Counted from the first letter of the stretch, positions 34,319 through 43,030 are shown. The stretch is 64,000 nucleotides of DNA from Bacteroidota bacterium (GCA_024279425.1 JAJRRO010000039.1:1-64000), one strand, 5' to 3'. A program made the numbers and translations. Notes: generated by a model not told the origin, from the letters alone.

Positions 34319-35590
34319 GTGGAAACCTACGCTAAAGCACTTTTATACGCCATTCCTTTTTTTATGTTGCTGTTGGTGATAGAAATGGCATACGGCCATT
34401 TTATGAAAGACCAAAAGCATAAGATTATGGATTCCGTTTCGAGCATTAGTTCCGGACTTACCAATATTATGAAAGATTCATTGGGAATAGGAGTTGCATT
34501 GGTTACCTATCCGTATTTATTGGAACATTTGGCATTGATGAAAGTAGAGGCGACTTGGTTGGTTTGGCCCATCGCATTTTTGGCTATTGATCTTGCAGGA
34601 TATTGGAACCACAGATTGAGCCATAAAATCAACTTTTTCTGGAATCAACATGTTATACACCATAGTAGTGAGGAGTTTAATTTGGCATGCGCTTTACGCC
34701 AGTCTATTTCCAATCTTCTGGGCTATTTTCCATTATTGCTTATTCCCGCCGCACTCTTTGGGGTGCCAAGTTCAGTAATTGCAATTTTAGCCCCAGTACA
34801 TTTATTTGCCCAATTTTGGTACCATACCCAGCATATAGGTAAAATGGGTTGGCTCGAGTACATTATCATAACACCATCTCAGCACCGTGTACATCATGCT
34901 ATAAACCCTGAATACTTAGATAAAAATTTAGGCCAGATACTTAGTGTTTGGGATCGGTGGTTTGGGACTTTTCAAGAAGAGTTGGATACTATTCCACCAC
35001 AATATGGTGTGTTGAAACCTGCGGCGACCTGGAACCCGATTATTATTAATTTTCAGCACATCTGGCGTTTGATTAAAGATGCTTGGAGCACCAAAAGTTA
35101 TTGGGATAAACTTCGTATCTGGTTTATGCCCATAGGTTGGCGACCTGCTGATGTAAAAAAGAAATGCCCAGTTCCCATTATTGAAGATGTATATCACTTC
35201 CAAAGGTATAGTACCGCTGCTTCAGGACTACTAAAAGGGTATGCCATATTTCAATTGTTGGTTACCACCTTTTTAATGCTATTTATGTTCTTCAATTATT
35301 CAGCGATTGGTTTTGAAGGGCTGCTGCTTTTCGGAGCCTTTGTTTTTGTTGGTATATATGGGTATACTACCCTTATGGATAGAACCAATTATGCCGTGTG
35401 GATTGAGGTTTTTAGAAGTACAGTTGGAATAATCCTAATATGGATGAGCAATGACTGGTTTGGTATGAATTCATATTTCACATTTGGAAGCTTAACAATG
35501 GCATTTTATTTTTTAATTACCATAATTGGAGGTGTATATTTTACCTTTTTGGAAAAAGAGAGTACCAATACCAAAGTTGAATTTAATTAA
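34319..35590 (+). CDS. Sterol desaturase/hydroxylase family protein resembling alkylglycerol monooxygenase (AGMO)
   Basis: The 423-residue membrane protein has the eight-histidine di-iron pattern HRLSH, HVIHHSSEEFNLACALRQS and QHRVHH, plus WYHTQH between them. The HHSSE...ALRQS stretch is closer to AGMO/TMEM195 than to plain sterol desaturases. Like AGMO, the protein carries a C-terminal block of about four extra membrane helices (residues about 300-415). AGMO cleaves ether lipids with tetrahydrobiopterin; activity here is an inference. The start is GTG. A creatininase-family gene follows after 16 bases, probably in one operon. Confidence 0.85.
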   Translation: METYAKALLYAIPFFMLLLVIEMAYGHFMKDQKHKIMDSVSSISSGLTNIMKDSLGIGVALVTYPYLLEHLALMKVEATWLVWPIAFLAIDLAGYWNHRLSHKINFFWNQHVIHHSSEEFNLACALRQSISNLLGYFPLLLIPAALFGVPSSVIAILAPVHLFAQFWYHTQHIGKMGWLEYIIITPSQHRVHHAINPEYLDKNLGQILSVWDRWFGTFQEELDTIPPQYGVLKPAATWNPIIINFQHIWRLIKDAWSTKSYWDKLRIWFMPIGWRPADVKKKCPVPIIEDVYHFQRYSTAASGLLKGYAIFQLLVTTFLMLFMFFNYSAIGFEGLLLFGAFVFVGIYGYTTLMDRTNYAVWIEVFRSTVGIILIWMSNDWFGMNSYFTFGSLTMAFYFLITIIGGVYFTFLEKESTNTKVEFN

Positions 35591-35606
35591 GAACAAATTC
35601 ATTTAG

Positions 35607-36368
35607 ATGAGACCATATATTTTAGCTGAAACCAATTGGAATGCCCTTAAAGATGACAGATTTGATTTGGCCGTTTTACCGTGGGGCGCCACAGAAGCTC
35701 ATAATTACCACTTGCCCTATGCTACGGACGTGTACGAAAGTGATGCTTTGGCGGCGGAATCGGCAAAAATTGCTTGGGAACAGGGGGCGAAGGTGATTGT
35801 ATTGCCTTCAATACCCTTTGGGGTGAATACAGGGCAATCCGATATTTATTTGGACATGAATCTAAACCCCAGCACGCAGCTTGCCATCTTGGCAGATGTT
35901 GTTGAGGTGCTTAATCGTCAAGGAATTCAAAAATTGCTTATTTTCAATAGCCACGGCGGAAATGATTTTAAGCCCTTAGTGCGTGAGTTGGGTCTGAAGT
36001 TTCCACAAATGTTCATTAGTTTTTGCAACTGGTTTCAATCGATGGATAAGACAGAATACTTCGATAAAAAAGGTGATCACGCTGATGAGATGGAGACTAG
36101 TCTTATGCTTTATTTAAAACCTGAATTGGTTTTGCCCAAAGAACAGTGGGGTAGTGGTTCATCGAAACAATTTAAGATTAAGGCCTATTCAGATGGGTGG
36201 GTTTGGGCAGAACGTAAGTGGTCACAAATAAGTAAGGATACTGGTGTTGGTGATCCCATGCTTTCGACCAAAGAAAAGGGCGAACGTTTTTTTAATGATG
36301 TTACCAAAAAAATAGGTGATTTTATGGTGGACCTTTGCAATGCGGATATCGACGATTTGTATACTTAG
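35607..36368 (+). CDS. Creatininase family metal-dependent amidohydrolase
   Basis: The 253-residue protein has the family metal ligands: Glu in LPWGATEAHNYHLPYATDVY (with the following His and Asp), His in LLIFNSHGGND, and Glu in HADEMETSLML. The family includes creatininase, mycofactocin-processing MftE and the pterin-pathway FAPy deformylase ArfB, so the substrate cannot be assigned. It lies 16 bases after the AGMO-like gene. Its end is 10 bases from the convergent acyl-CoA-binding protein gene. Confidence 0.9.
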   Translation: MRPYILAETNWNALKDDRFDLAVLPWGATEAHNYHLPYATDVYESDALAAESAKIAWEQGAKVIVLPSIPFGVNTGQSDIYLDMNLNPSTQLAILADVVEVLNRQGIQKLLIFNSHGGNDFKPLVRELGLKFPQMFISFCNWFQSMDKTEYFDKKGDHADEMETSLMLYLKPELVLPKEQWGSGSSKQFKIKAYSDGWVWAERKWSQISKDTGVGDPMLSTKEKGERFFNDVTKKIGDFMVDLCNADIDDLYT

Positions 36369-36378
36369 ATGATAGGGG

Positions 36379-36642
36379 CTATCGGCCTTTAAGTTCTTTT
36401 TTCACCAACTTTATATAAGCTTTCATTGCATCTTCCCGGCTAATGTTTTGCGCCTGTATCAACGCGTTGGCCTTAAAGGCATTAATGAGTGGCGTTCTAC
36501 TGCCTGGGTTGTTGAAGTTTTTATTGGCAATTTTATAGTAGGCATATAGTTTTAACAATAAATCTGCAGGGAACGGTTCTGTATAGCTGTTTACAGAATC
36601 TACTGCCAGCGCAAAATTTTTATGTAAGGTCTCCTTTTTCAT
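36379..36642 (-). CDS. Acyl-CoA-binding protein
   Basis: The product is 87 residues from the ATG at 36642 (the frame extends to a TTG at 36651). It matches the ACBP four-helix family: FALAVDSVNSYTEPFPADLLLKLYAYYKIAN, read in parts, where the LKLYAYYKxA pattern carries the tyrosine and lysine that contact the CoA phosphate. NPGSRTPLINAFKANALIQA and SREDAMKAYIKLV complete the fold. It binds long-chain acyl-CoA in the cytoplasm. Its start overlaps the end of psd by 23 bases, so it is coupled to phospholipid synthesis genes. Confidence 0.85.
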   Translation of the reverse strand: MKKETLHKNFALAVDSVNSYTEPFPADLLLKLYAYYKIANKNFNNPGSRTPLINAFKANALIQAQNISREDAMKAYIKLVKKELKGR

Positions 36643-37300
36643 TTTTATCAACAGAGGTTGCTATACATGTCTTTGCACCAACAACCTTTTGGTTAAGTTT
36701 TACCGCAATGCCACAATCCAAAGGTAATAACAAGTCTACCCTTGAGCCAAATTTAATAAAACCCGCATCTTCACCTTGATGCACGCTCTCTCCAAGCTCC
36801 GCATAGTTAACAATACGCCTAGCTAGGGCCCCGGCAATTTGACGGTACAATATTTCACCAAACTTCGGTGTATTTATAACTACGGTGGTGCGTTCATTGT
36901 CTGTACTTGATTTGGGGTGCCAAGCTACCAAATATTTCCCAGGATGATATTTTGAATATCTAATAGTGCCACTTATTGGATATCTCGTGACATGCACATT
37001 CAGTGGTGACATGAAGATTGAAACCTGTATTCTTTTTTCATTGAAGTATTCGGTTTCCTCAACTTCCTCAATCACCACAACCTTGCCATCAACCGGTGCC
37101 AAAATTTCATCGAAAACATTATTTGCACCTCTTTTAGGATTCCTAAAAAACTGCAAAATCAATATTAAGATTAAAACAGCAATAAATTGTAGCCCCCACC
37201 GTACCCAATCGTTTATTAAATAAAATTCGGAGATAAGAACAAGGGTTACAACTAAAAAAAAGGTTGTCAATATTATTTTTTGACCCTCTTTATGAAACAT
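36620..37300 (-). CDS. psd: Phosphatidylserine decarboxylase proenzyme, short PSD-A form
   Basis: The 226-residue protein makes phosphatidylethanolamine. Two N-terminal membrane helices (residues about 10-50) are followed by FFRNPKRG and APVDGKVVVIEEV. The self-cleavage site is the C-terminal GFIKFGSRVDLLLP, where the Ser of FGSR becomes the pyruvoyl group. The conserved IFMSPLNVHVTRYPISG is intact. It overlaps cdsA by 11 bases upstream and the ACBP gene downstream, so this is a tight phospholipid operon. psS (CDP-diacylglycerol-serine transferase) is not in the window. Confidence 0.95.
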   Translation of the reverse strand: MFHKEGQKIILTTFFLVVTLVLISEFYLINDWVRWGLQFIAVLILILILQFFRNPKRGANNVFDEILAPVDGKVVVIEEVEETEYFNEKRIQVSIFMSPLNVHVTRYPISGTIRYSKYHPGKYLVAWHPKSSTDNERTTVVINTPKFGEILYRQIAGALARRIVNYAELGESVHQGEDAGFIKFGSRVDLLLPLDCGIAVKLNQKVVGAKTCIATSVDKNEKGDLT

Positions 37301-38093
37301 AATTGAAAATATTAAGCGTTAAATATGCAAAGGGAGCGGCGAACACAATACTATCCAATCGATCTAACATCCCACCATGTCCTGGTATTATTGCCCCACT
37401 ATCTTTTACCCCCGCAGCTCTTTTGAATTTTGACTCAATCAAATCTCCAAGCGTGCCAAAGATTACAATTACCGCTGCCAAAATAATCCATTGCAACGGA
37501 CTAATTATGGGCTCGTACTTACCAAAGAAATAAGCAGCGATCATTGTAAAGACAAAACCACCCAAAGTGCCTTCCACAGTTTTCTTAGGAGAGATGGCCT
37601 TGAATAATTTGGTTCGCCCAATTGTACTTCCGACAATATATGCAAAGGAGTCATTTACCCATATCAAAATAAAAATACCCATAATTAGCAATTTTGCAAA
37701 ATCGTTGTCTTTGTAAGGAATCATGGTCAAAAAGATGCATCCGCCGCCAATATAAAACAATCCAAATAAGAACTTTTGAATAAAATTAAAAGGTCTTTCT
37801 TTTTTGGAAAATAAATGTAACAATAATACAGTGTCTACTGTAATGGTCAAGAACATAAGGATATTGATGAGCCATTTGTCGTGAACTAGGTAAATGAACG
37901 TCCACCATAATGCTAGGTACGCTACAAAAACATAATAGCCCTTTAAATGAACAAGTCTTTTGTATTCATAAAGACAAGCAAGGCCAAAGGTCATGAATAA
38001 AAAATCAAATGCATCCGAGCTCAGAAAAACGGCAGAGAGTAATAAAATAATATAAACTGCTCCGGAAAGTGCCCGCCTTATAACTTCTCTCAT
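37290..38093 (-). CDS. cdsA: Phosphatidate cytidylyltransferase
   Basis: From the ATG at 38093 the protein is 267 residues (MREVIRRALSGAVYI); the frame is open further up into the preceding gene. It has about seven membrane helices and the complete CdsA signature ESKFKRAAGVKDSGAIIPGH followed by GGMLDRLDS (about residues 222-250). It converts phosphatidic acid to CDP-diacylglycerol, the precursor that psd's pathway uses. It begins one base after the LUD gene stop and overlaps psd by 11 bases. Confidence 0.96.
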   Translation of the reverse strand: MREVIRRALSGAVYIILLLSAVFLSSDAFDFLFMTFGLACLYEYKRLVHLKGYYVFVAYLALWWTFIYLVHDKWLINILMFLTITVDTVLLLHLFSKKERPFNFIQKFLFGLFYIGGGCIFLTMIPYKDNDFAKLLIMGIFILIWVNDSFAYIVGSTIGRTKLFKAISPKKTVEGTLGGFVFTMIAAYFFGKYEPIISPLQWIILAAVIVIFGTLGDLIESKFKRAAGVKDSGAIIPGHGGMLDRLDSIVFAAPFAYLTLNIFNYVS

Positions 38094-38094
38094 T

Positions 38095-38706
38095 CTATAG
38101 ATCCTCCAAAAGTAAAAGGTATAGATTTTTGGAGCTACTACCATATGTTAAAAAATCATCTGAATTCTGGTTTGTAGCCTTAAAATGTTTGAGTGTTGTT
38201 ATATTGGCAGGGATGCTATGCCCATATTTTTTCTTTATTTTCTTTAAACCTTCCCCAATTGATTCTACCAATTGACTCATTGTGGCAAAAACAATGATAT
38301 TATCCGGAAGCTCATTGAGTTTCTTCTCCATAAGTTGGTTGGAGCACACTAAAATAGAACCATTTTGAGCGATTAGATGCTCACAAGTGGTAAAAAACAC
38401 TTCACTTTCCTTGGCATTACTTGTGAATGTGATGTTCTCTTTGGAAAATCTTTCTTCCAATCTTTTGTTCATTGAAAAGAATGGATGTTTTCCCCAATCA
38501 TTCTCATTGATGATATTATAAAGTGCCTCTGATACTTCACCCAGAGAGTCACAATAGATGAATTTACCTCCATTCTTCTTGAAATGAATGGTGAATTTTT
38601 CGTCGACGGGAATGTTAAGGTCAGGCATATGAACCCCCCGGGTTTCTATAGATTCCTTAGAAGCCCTTTTTTTGCCACCACCAAAAAGCTTGTCAATTAG
38701 TCCCAT
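38095..38706 (-). CDS. LUD domain protein (LutC/YkgG-like)
   Basis: The 203-residue protein starts at the ATG at 38706 (a TTG precedes it). It has a glycine/lysine-rich start (LIDKLFGGGKKRASKES), then a LUD/DUF162 domain with IHFKKNGGKFIYCDSLGEV, a nucleotide-like fold (VFFTTCEHLIAQNGSILVCS) and the C-terminal LTYGSSSKNLYLLLLEDL. LUD proteins take part in lactate utilisation, but this single-domain form occurs in flavobacteria between ftsH and cdsA and its role is unknown. Confidence 0.82.
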   Translation of the reverse strand: MGLIDKLFGGGKKRASKESIETRGVHMPDLNIPVDEKFTIHFKKNGGKFIYCDSLGEVSEALYNIINENDWGKHPFFSMNKRLEERFSKENITFTSNAKESEVFFTTCEHLIAQNGSILVCSNQLMEKKLNELPDNIIVFATMSQLVESIGEGLKKIKKKYGHSIPANITTLKHFKATNQNSDDFLTYGSSSKNLYLLLLEDL

Positions 38707-38769
38707 CAACTTTTATAAAACTCCAACATTTGTTCCAACTCATGTAAGAACAATGTAAAATGCATTTAT

Positions 38770-40776
38770 TTATTTTTTCTCTCCTTCATCCGTAACCGAA
38801 ACCTCTTCCTTTGAAGCACCTTCGTCTTCCTTTGCGATTTCTTGACCTTTACCGTCAAACTCTTTATCGAATGGCCTTTTACCGAATATTTTTTCCAGGT
38901 CTTCTTTGAAGATTACTTCTTTTTCCAAAAGGCGTTCCGCCAGTTTTGTGAGTTTGTCTTTATTCTTGTCCAAAACATCAATTGCACGCTTATACTGTTT
39001 TTCAATTATTTTTGAAATTTCAGCATCAATTTTGCGAGCCGTTTCTTCACTATAGGGCTTGGTGAAACTATATTCATTTTGGCCTGAAGAATCGTAATAG
39101 GTAAGATTACCTATCTCATCATTTAGCCCATATACGGTTACCATTGCCCGAGCTTGTTTTGTTACTTTTTCTAAATCACTTAAGGCACCGGTAGAAATTT
39201 TATCGAAAATAATCTTTTCTGCTGCTCTTCCTCCCAAAGTGGCACACATTTCATCTAGCATTTGTTCTGTGTGAACAATAAGCCTTTCTTCGGGTAAATA
39301 CCACGCGGCCCCCAAAGATTGTCCACGGGGAACTATGGTTACCTTTACCAAAGGAGCAGCATGTTCTAACATCCAACTAACTGTTGCATGGCCTGCCTCG
39401 TGGTAGGCAATTGTCTTTTTCTCACCTGGCGTTATGATTTTGTTCTTTTTCTCTAATCCGCCAACTATCCTATCAACGGCATCCAAAAAGTCTTGTTTGT
39501 GGACTGCTTTTTTTTCTTTTCGAGCCGCTATCAATGCCGCTTCATTACATACATTGGCAATGTCGGCACCTGAAAATCCAGGGGTCTGTCTGGCCAAGAA
39601 ATCCACGTCTAAGGCCTCGGCTGTTTTAATGGGCCTGAGGTGTACTTCAAAAATTTCTTTTCGCTCACGAATATCAGGTAAGTCCACATAAATTTGTCTG
39701 TCAAACCGACCTGCCCGCATTAGGGCTTTATCCAAAATATCGGCACGATTGGTTGCTGCAAGGACTATTACGTTGGTATTTGTGCCAAAACCATCCATCT
39801 CAGTTAATAGTTGGTTTAAGGTGTTTTCACGTTCATCATTGGAACCTGTGAAATTGTTTTTACCTCTCGCCCTACCAATTGCATCAATCTCATCAATGAA
39901 AATAATAGCTGGGGACTTGTCTTTGGCCTGTTTAAACAGATCCCTTACTCTTGATGCTCCAACGCCTACGAACATTTCAACAAAATCAGAACCTGACAAC
40001 GAGAAAAACGGAACTTTGGCCTCGCCAGCCACAGCTTTTGCAAGTAGGGTCTTACCGGTACCTGGAGGGCCTACCAACAGGGCACCTTTGGGTATTTTAC
40101 CACCTAAAGACGTGTATTTGTCAGGATTTCTAAGAAATTCCACGATTTCCTCGACTTCTTCTTTGGCACCCTCCAAACCTGCAACATCTTTGAACGAGGT
40201 TCGGGTATCGGTATTTTCATCAAATAACTTGGCTTTTGACTTGCCTATGTTGAAGATTTGACCACCAGCACCACCGCCACCACCGCCGGACATTCTTCGC
40301 ATAAGATAGATCCAAATCCCTATAATCAAAACAAAAGGGAGTATTCCTAAAAGAAGTTCGCCCAAAAAGTTTGATTCCTTGTCAAACTCGACAATGGTAT
40401 CCAGATTGTTTTCCTTTTTTATCTCGGTTATCTCATTCTGAAAAATTTGTAAATCCCCATAATCCAATATATAATGCGGAATAGCACCCGTGGTAGGTAA
40501 AAAAGGTTTTTCTGAAACCTCTTTATGTACGTCTTTTTGTAACGCTTCGTCGGATAAGAACACCTTGGCTTGATTGGTGTTAGTGATAATCAAAATCTTA
40601 TCGACATCACCATTCCTAAGGTATTCCTGTAATTCAGAGGTGGTCGACTTTTTGGTGCTCGCAAGATTGCCCCCCCCTATAAACTGAAAACCTATTAAAA
40701 ATACCGCAATGAGCCCATAGATCCACCATGAACTGAATTTTGGTTTTTTGGGAATATTTTTGTTTTCTTTAGCCAT
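38770..40776 (-). CDS. ftsH: ATP-dependent zinc metalloprotease FtsH
   Basis: The 668-residue membrane protease degrades misfolded membrane proteins and short-lived regulators. Two membrane helices flank a periplasmic domain (residues about 17-35 and 140-160). A glycine run (164-169) follows, then the AAA+ domain with Walker A GPPGTGKTLL (236-245), Walker B IIFIDEIDAIGR and the second region of homology (NRADILDKALMRAGRFDR). The zinc site is HEAGH in the C-terminal third. The acidic tail ends EEVSVTDEGEKK. It is preceded by rsfS after 9 bases. Confidence 0.97.
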   Translation of the reverse strand: MAKENKNIPKKPKFSSWWIYGLIAVFLIGFQFIGGGNLASTKKSTTSELQEYLRNGDVDKILIITNTNQAKVFLSDEALQKDVHKEVSEKPFLPTTGAIPHYILDYGDLQIFQNEITEIKKENNLDTIVEFDKESNFLGELLLGILPFVLIIGIWIYLMRRMSGGGGGGAGGQIFNIGKSKAKLFDENTDTRTSFKDVAGLEGAKEEVEEIVEFLRNPDKYTSLGGKIPKGALLVGPPGTGKTLLAKAVAGEAKVPFFSLSGSDFVEMFVGVGASRVRDLFKQAKDKSPAIIFIDEIDAIGRARGKNNFTGSNDERENTLNQLLTEMDGFGTNTNVIVLAATNRADILDKALMRAGRFDRQIYVDLPDIRERKEIFEVHLRPIKTAEALDVDFLARQTPGFSGADIANVCNEAALIAARKEKKAVHKQDFLDAVDRIVGGLEKKNKIITPGEKKTIAYHEAGHATVSWMLEHAAPLVKVTIVPRGQSLGAAWYLPEERLIVHTEQMLDEMCATLGGRAAEKIIFDKISTGALSDLEKVTKQARAMVTVYGLNDEIGNLTYYDSSGQNEYSFTKPYSEETARKIDAEISKIIEKQYKRAIDVLDKNKDKLTKLAERLLEKEVIFKEDLEKIFGKRPFDKEFDGKGQEIAKEDEGASKEEVSVTDEGEKK

Positions 40777-40785
40777 TCTTTTTTT

Positions 40786-41163
40786 TTACTGATTTATACT
40801 ACTTTCTATTTGTGTGAATTTAGCATCACCCCAAAGTCCTTCTAGATCGTAGTATTCTCTTATTTGTTTTTGGAAGACATGAACCACGACATTAACGTAA
40901 TCCATTAATACCCATTCAGCATTGTCTTCACCTTCTACATGCCAGGGTTTATCTTTTATATTCTTGCTAACTGTTTTTTGGATAGAACCTACTATTGCAT
41001 TTACATGGGTGTTTGAAGTACCATTACATATTATAAAGTAGTCGCATACGGTGTTTTCGATTTCTCTGAGATCCAGTAAATTTATATCGTGTCCTTTTAC
41101 TTCTTCGATTCCCTGTAAAATTAATGCAATTAATTCGTCTGCACTAGCTTTCCTTTTTTGCAT
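40786..41163 (-). CDS. rsfS: Ribosomal silencing factor RsfS
   Basis: The 125-residue protein has the RsfS/DUF143 pattern: GHDINLLDLREIENTVCDYFIICNGTSNTHV, read in parts, then KPWHVEGEDNAEWVLMDYVNVVVHVF and YYDLEGLWGDA. It binds ribosomal protein L14 on the 50S subunit and blocks subunit joining in starvation. The ATG is at 41163. A TAACTTTG -7 box lies on the same strand at 41183-41190. It is divergent from birA and upstream of ftsH. Confidence 0.95.
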   Translation of the reverse strand: MQKRKASADELIALILQGIEEVKGHDINLLDLREIENTVCDYFIICNGTSNTHVNAIVGSIQKTVSKNIKDKPWHVEGEDNAEWVLMDYVNVVVHVFQKQIREYYDLEGLWGDAKFTQIESSINQ

Positions 41164-41182
41164 TCAATAATTTTAGTTTGTA

Positions 41183-41190
41183 CAAAGTTA
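41183..41190 (-). promoter_or_regulatory. -7 box (TAACTTTG) before rsfS
   Basis: Read on the minus strand, TAACTTTG matches TAnnTTTG and ends 19 bases before the rsfS ATG. It probably drives the rsfS-ftsH direction from the rsfS/birA divergent region. Confidence 0.35.
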
Positions 41191-41256
41191 TTGTTTTTTT
41201 GTTCTTTTAACCCTAGTTTTTAACATTAGATTCTACATTGATACATTGGGCAATAT

Positions 41257-41988
41257 ATGAAGATAGTCAAACTTAATGCCACGGATTCCACAAATGTGTA
41301 TTTAAAGGATTTAGTGAATTCCCAATCCTTGGAAGATTATACTATAGTTGTTGCCGATGAGCAGACTATGGGAAGGGGCCAAATGGGGACAAAGTGGCAA
41401 TCAGAACCTTTCAAAAACCTAACATTCAGTGTTTTGAAAAAAGTTGGGGGGATTGGTATTACAAATCCTTTTCTATTGAACATATGTGTTTCCCTAGCCG
41501 TTTATAATACATTGAAGAAAGAATCTGTTCCAGATTTACACATTAAATGGCCTAACGACATTTTGTCAGGTAATAGCAAACTATGCGGTATTCTAATCGA
41601 AAATATTATATCAGGCAATAAGTTGAAGGAATCTATAATCGGTATAGGACTTAATGTGAACCAAACTAGGTTCAATAATCTACCCAAGGTATCCTCAATG
41701 AAATTAGTACTTGGCAAAACGTTTGATTTGGACCAATTGCTTAAATCGCTTCAAATTGAATTAAAGAAAATATTTCTAAAATTGGAAGATGTTGGTGTTA
41801 AGCCGCTACAAAAAGACTATGAAAATGTTCTTTTTAGAAAAGACAAACCCTCAACTTTTAAAGATAAGGAAGGCAAATTGATAATGGGCTTTATACGTGG
41901 GGTCTCAGATGAGGGCAGATTGCAGGTGGCTCTTGAGGATAATGTCAAAAAGGAATTTGATATGAAGGAAGTTAGTTTATTGTACTAG
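41257..41988 (+). CDS. birA: Biotin--[acetyl-CoA-carboxylase] ligase, without DNA-binding domain
   Basis: The 243-residue protein begins directly with the catalytic core (LNATDSTNVYLKDL) and has no N-terminal HTH, so it is a pure ligase and not a repressor. The biotinyl-AMP loop appears as GRGQMGTKWQS instead of GRGRRGR. LHIKWPNDILSGNSKLCGILIE and ESIIGIGLNVNQ are conserved, and a short C-terminal SH3-like domain follows. It attaches biotin to the carboxylase carrier protein. It is divergent from rsfS, with four bases of overlap with the convergent SRPBCC gene. Confidence 0.92.
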   Translation: MKIVKLNATDSTNVYLKDLVNSQSLEDYTIVVADEQTMGRGQMGTKWQSEPFKNLTFSVLKKVGGIGITNPFLLNICVSLAVYNTLKKESVPDLHIKWPNDILSGNSKLCGILIENIISGNKLKESIIGIGLNVNQTRFNNLPKVSSMKLVLGKTFDLDQLLKSLQIELKKIFLKLEDVGVKPLQKDYENVLFRKDKPSTFKDKEGKLIMGFIRGVSDEGRLQVALEDNVKKEFDMKEVSLLY

Positions 41989-42377
41989 ACATTTTCTAAA
42001 TTCGAAGATAGTGTTGCCATAAAATTAGTTATTGGCACTTTGATCATCATTGCCATCATAGCGTTGAACTCCCCATTGAAACTTAGAGTTACCCGGCATG
42101 CATTTTCATCAATTGACGTTATATCTGCCGTAAGGGTAAAAGGCAATTTATCACTTGCTGCACCTAAAACGATTTTATCGTTGGGGTTTTGTCCATTTCT
42201 TTGCAAAACGATTTGTGGCATTCCTTTTAAGGCAAAAAGAAATCGGTCTTCATTAATGACCTCGAACTTATCAATATTTTCTGGCATTAATTTTTCAAAG
42301 TTTTTAAGGTTGGTCAAAAATTCAAAAATTTCCTTATCGCTTTTGTTCAATGTGCTACTTGTAGATTCTATATGCAT
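41985..42377 (-). CDS. SRPBCC (START-like) family protein
   Basis: The 130-residue protein has the small helix-grip fold of the SRPBCC superfamily: an N-terminal strand, KEIFEFLTNLKNFEKLMPENI, then alternating strands (DRFLFALKGMPQIVLQ, FTLTADITSID, CRVTLSFNGEF) and a C-terminal helix. Such proteins bind hydrophobic ligands, but none is identifiable here. It lies 6 bases after pyrE on the same strand, an arrangement common in flavobacteria. Function unknown. Confidence 0.8.
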   Translation of the reverse strand: MHIESTSSTLNKSDKEIFEFLTNLKNFEKLMPENIDKFEVINEDRFLFALKGMPQIVLQRNGQNPNDKIVLGAASDKLPFTLTADITSIDENACRVTLSFNGEFNAMMAMMIKVPITNFMATLSSNLENV

Positions 42378-42383
42378 AATATT

Positions 42384-43024
42384 TCATTGCTGCCATTGGG
42401 AAGGGTTTTTTCGCCACTCCTTCAAGGTATTCAATTGTTCGTCTTTGATATAGCCTGTTTCAGAGGCCTGTTGAATCAAATTTTCATAATCTGCAAGGGT
42501 ATGAAGATCTAGTTTTTTTTTGCTAAAATTGTCTAAGGCAACGTCAAAGCCATATGTAAATATGGCCAGCATACCTTTAATATTGGCGCCTTCGGCCTCT
42601 AAGGCTTCAACAGCATTAAGACTACTTTTTCCTGTACTTATCAAATCTTCTATAACCACTACGTTTTGGCCCGGTTCTAGCAAACCTTCTATTTGGTTTC
42701 GTCTTCCATGGGATTTTGGTTCTGGTCGTACATAGATAAAGGGCAACCCCAAATAATCCGCAACCAGTGCCCCTAAGCCGATGGCACCGGTGGCAACCCC
42801 TGCTATCACATCTGTTTTGCCGTAAAGGGCCTCCACTTGTTCGGCCATTTTTTTCGAACAAAATTTCTTATTGTAGGATAAGACAATATTATTCTGTTAT
42901 CGCAATATATTGGGGATTTCCATCCGGAAGCCCATGTAAAAGGATTTTCGGGTTTCAACTTTATTGCATTAATTTGCAATAGAAGCTCTGCAGTTTTTTT
43001 TGCGGTGTTTTTATCTAAAACCAT
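42384..43024 (-). CDS. pyrE: Orotate phosphoribosyltransferase, interrupted by a -1 frameshift
   Basis: The enzyme adds phosphoribose from PRPP to orotate in UMP synthesis. The first frame starts at the ATG at 43024 ([16 protein letters not shown] ... [18 protein letters not shown] ... [11 protein letters not shown]) and derails into WPNKWRPF. The second frame carries [30 protein letters not shown] and the PRPP motif [14 protein letters not shown] to the stop at 42384. The switch falls on a run of seven A (minus strand, 42850-42856) after CG. Eight A, or a -1 slip on A-AAA-AAA, would restore a normal protein of about 213 residues. It is divergent from the Nudix gene by only six bases. Confidence 0.88.
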
Positions 43025-43030
43025 ACGCAA

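Noticed and set aside
39749-40261. 170-residue plus-strand ORF over ftsH
   Set aside because: It is antisense to the AAA+ domain of ftsH and has serine-rich shadow composition.
40256-40300. Short GGC/ACC-rich tract as a tandem repeat
   Set aside because: It encodes the glycine run common in flavobacterial FtsH after the second membrane helix, not a separate repeat element.
42040-42453. 137-residue plus-strand ORF over the SRPBCC gene
   Set aside because: It is antisense to a well-formed SRPBCC protein and extends into the pyrE 3' end.
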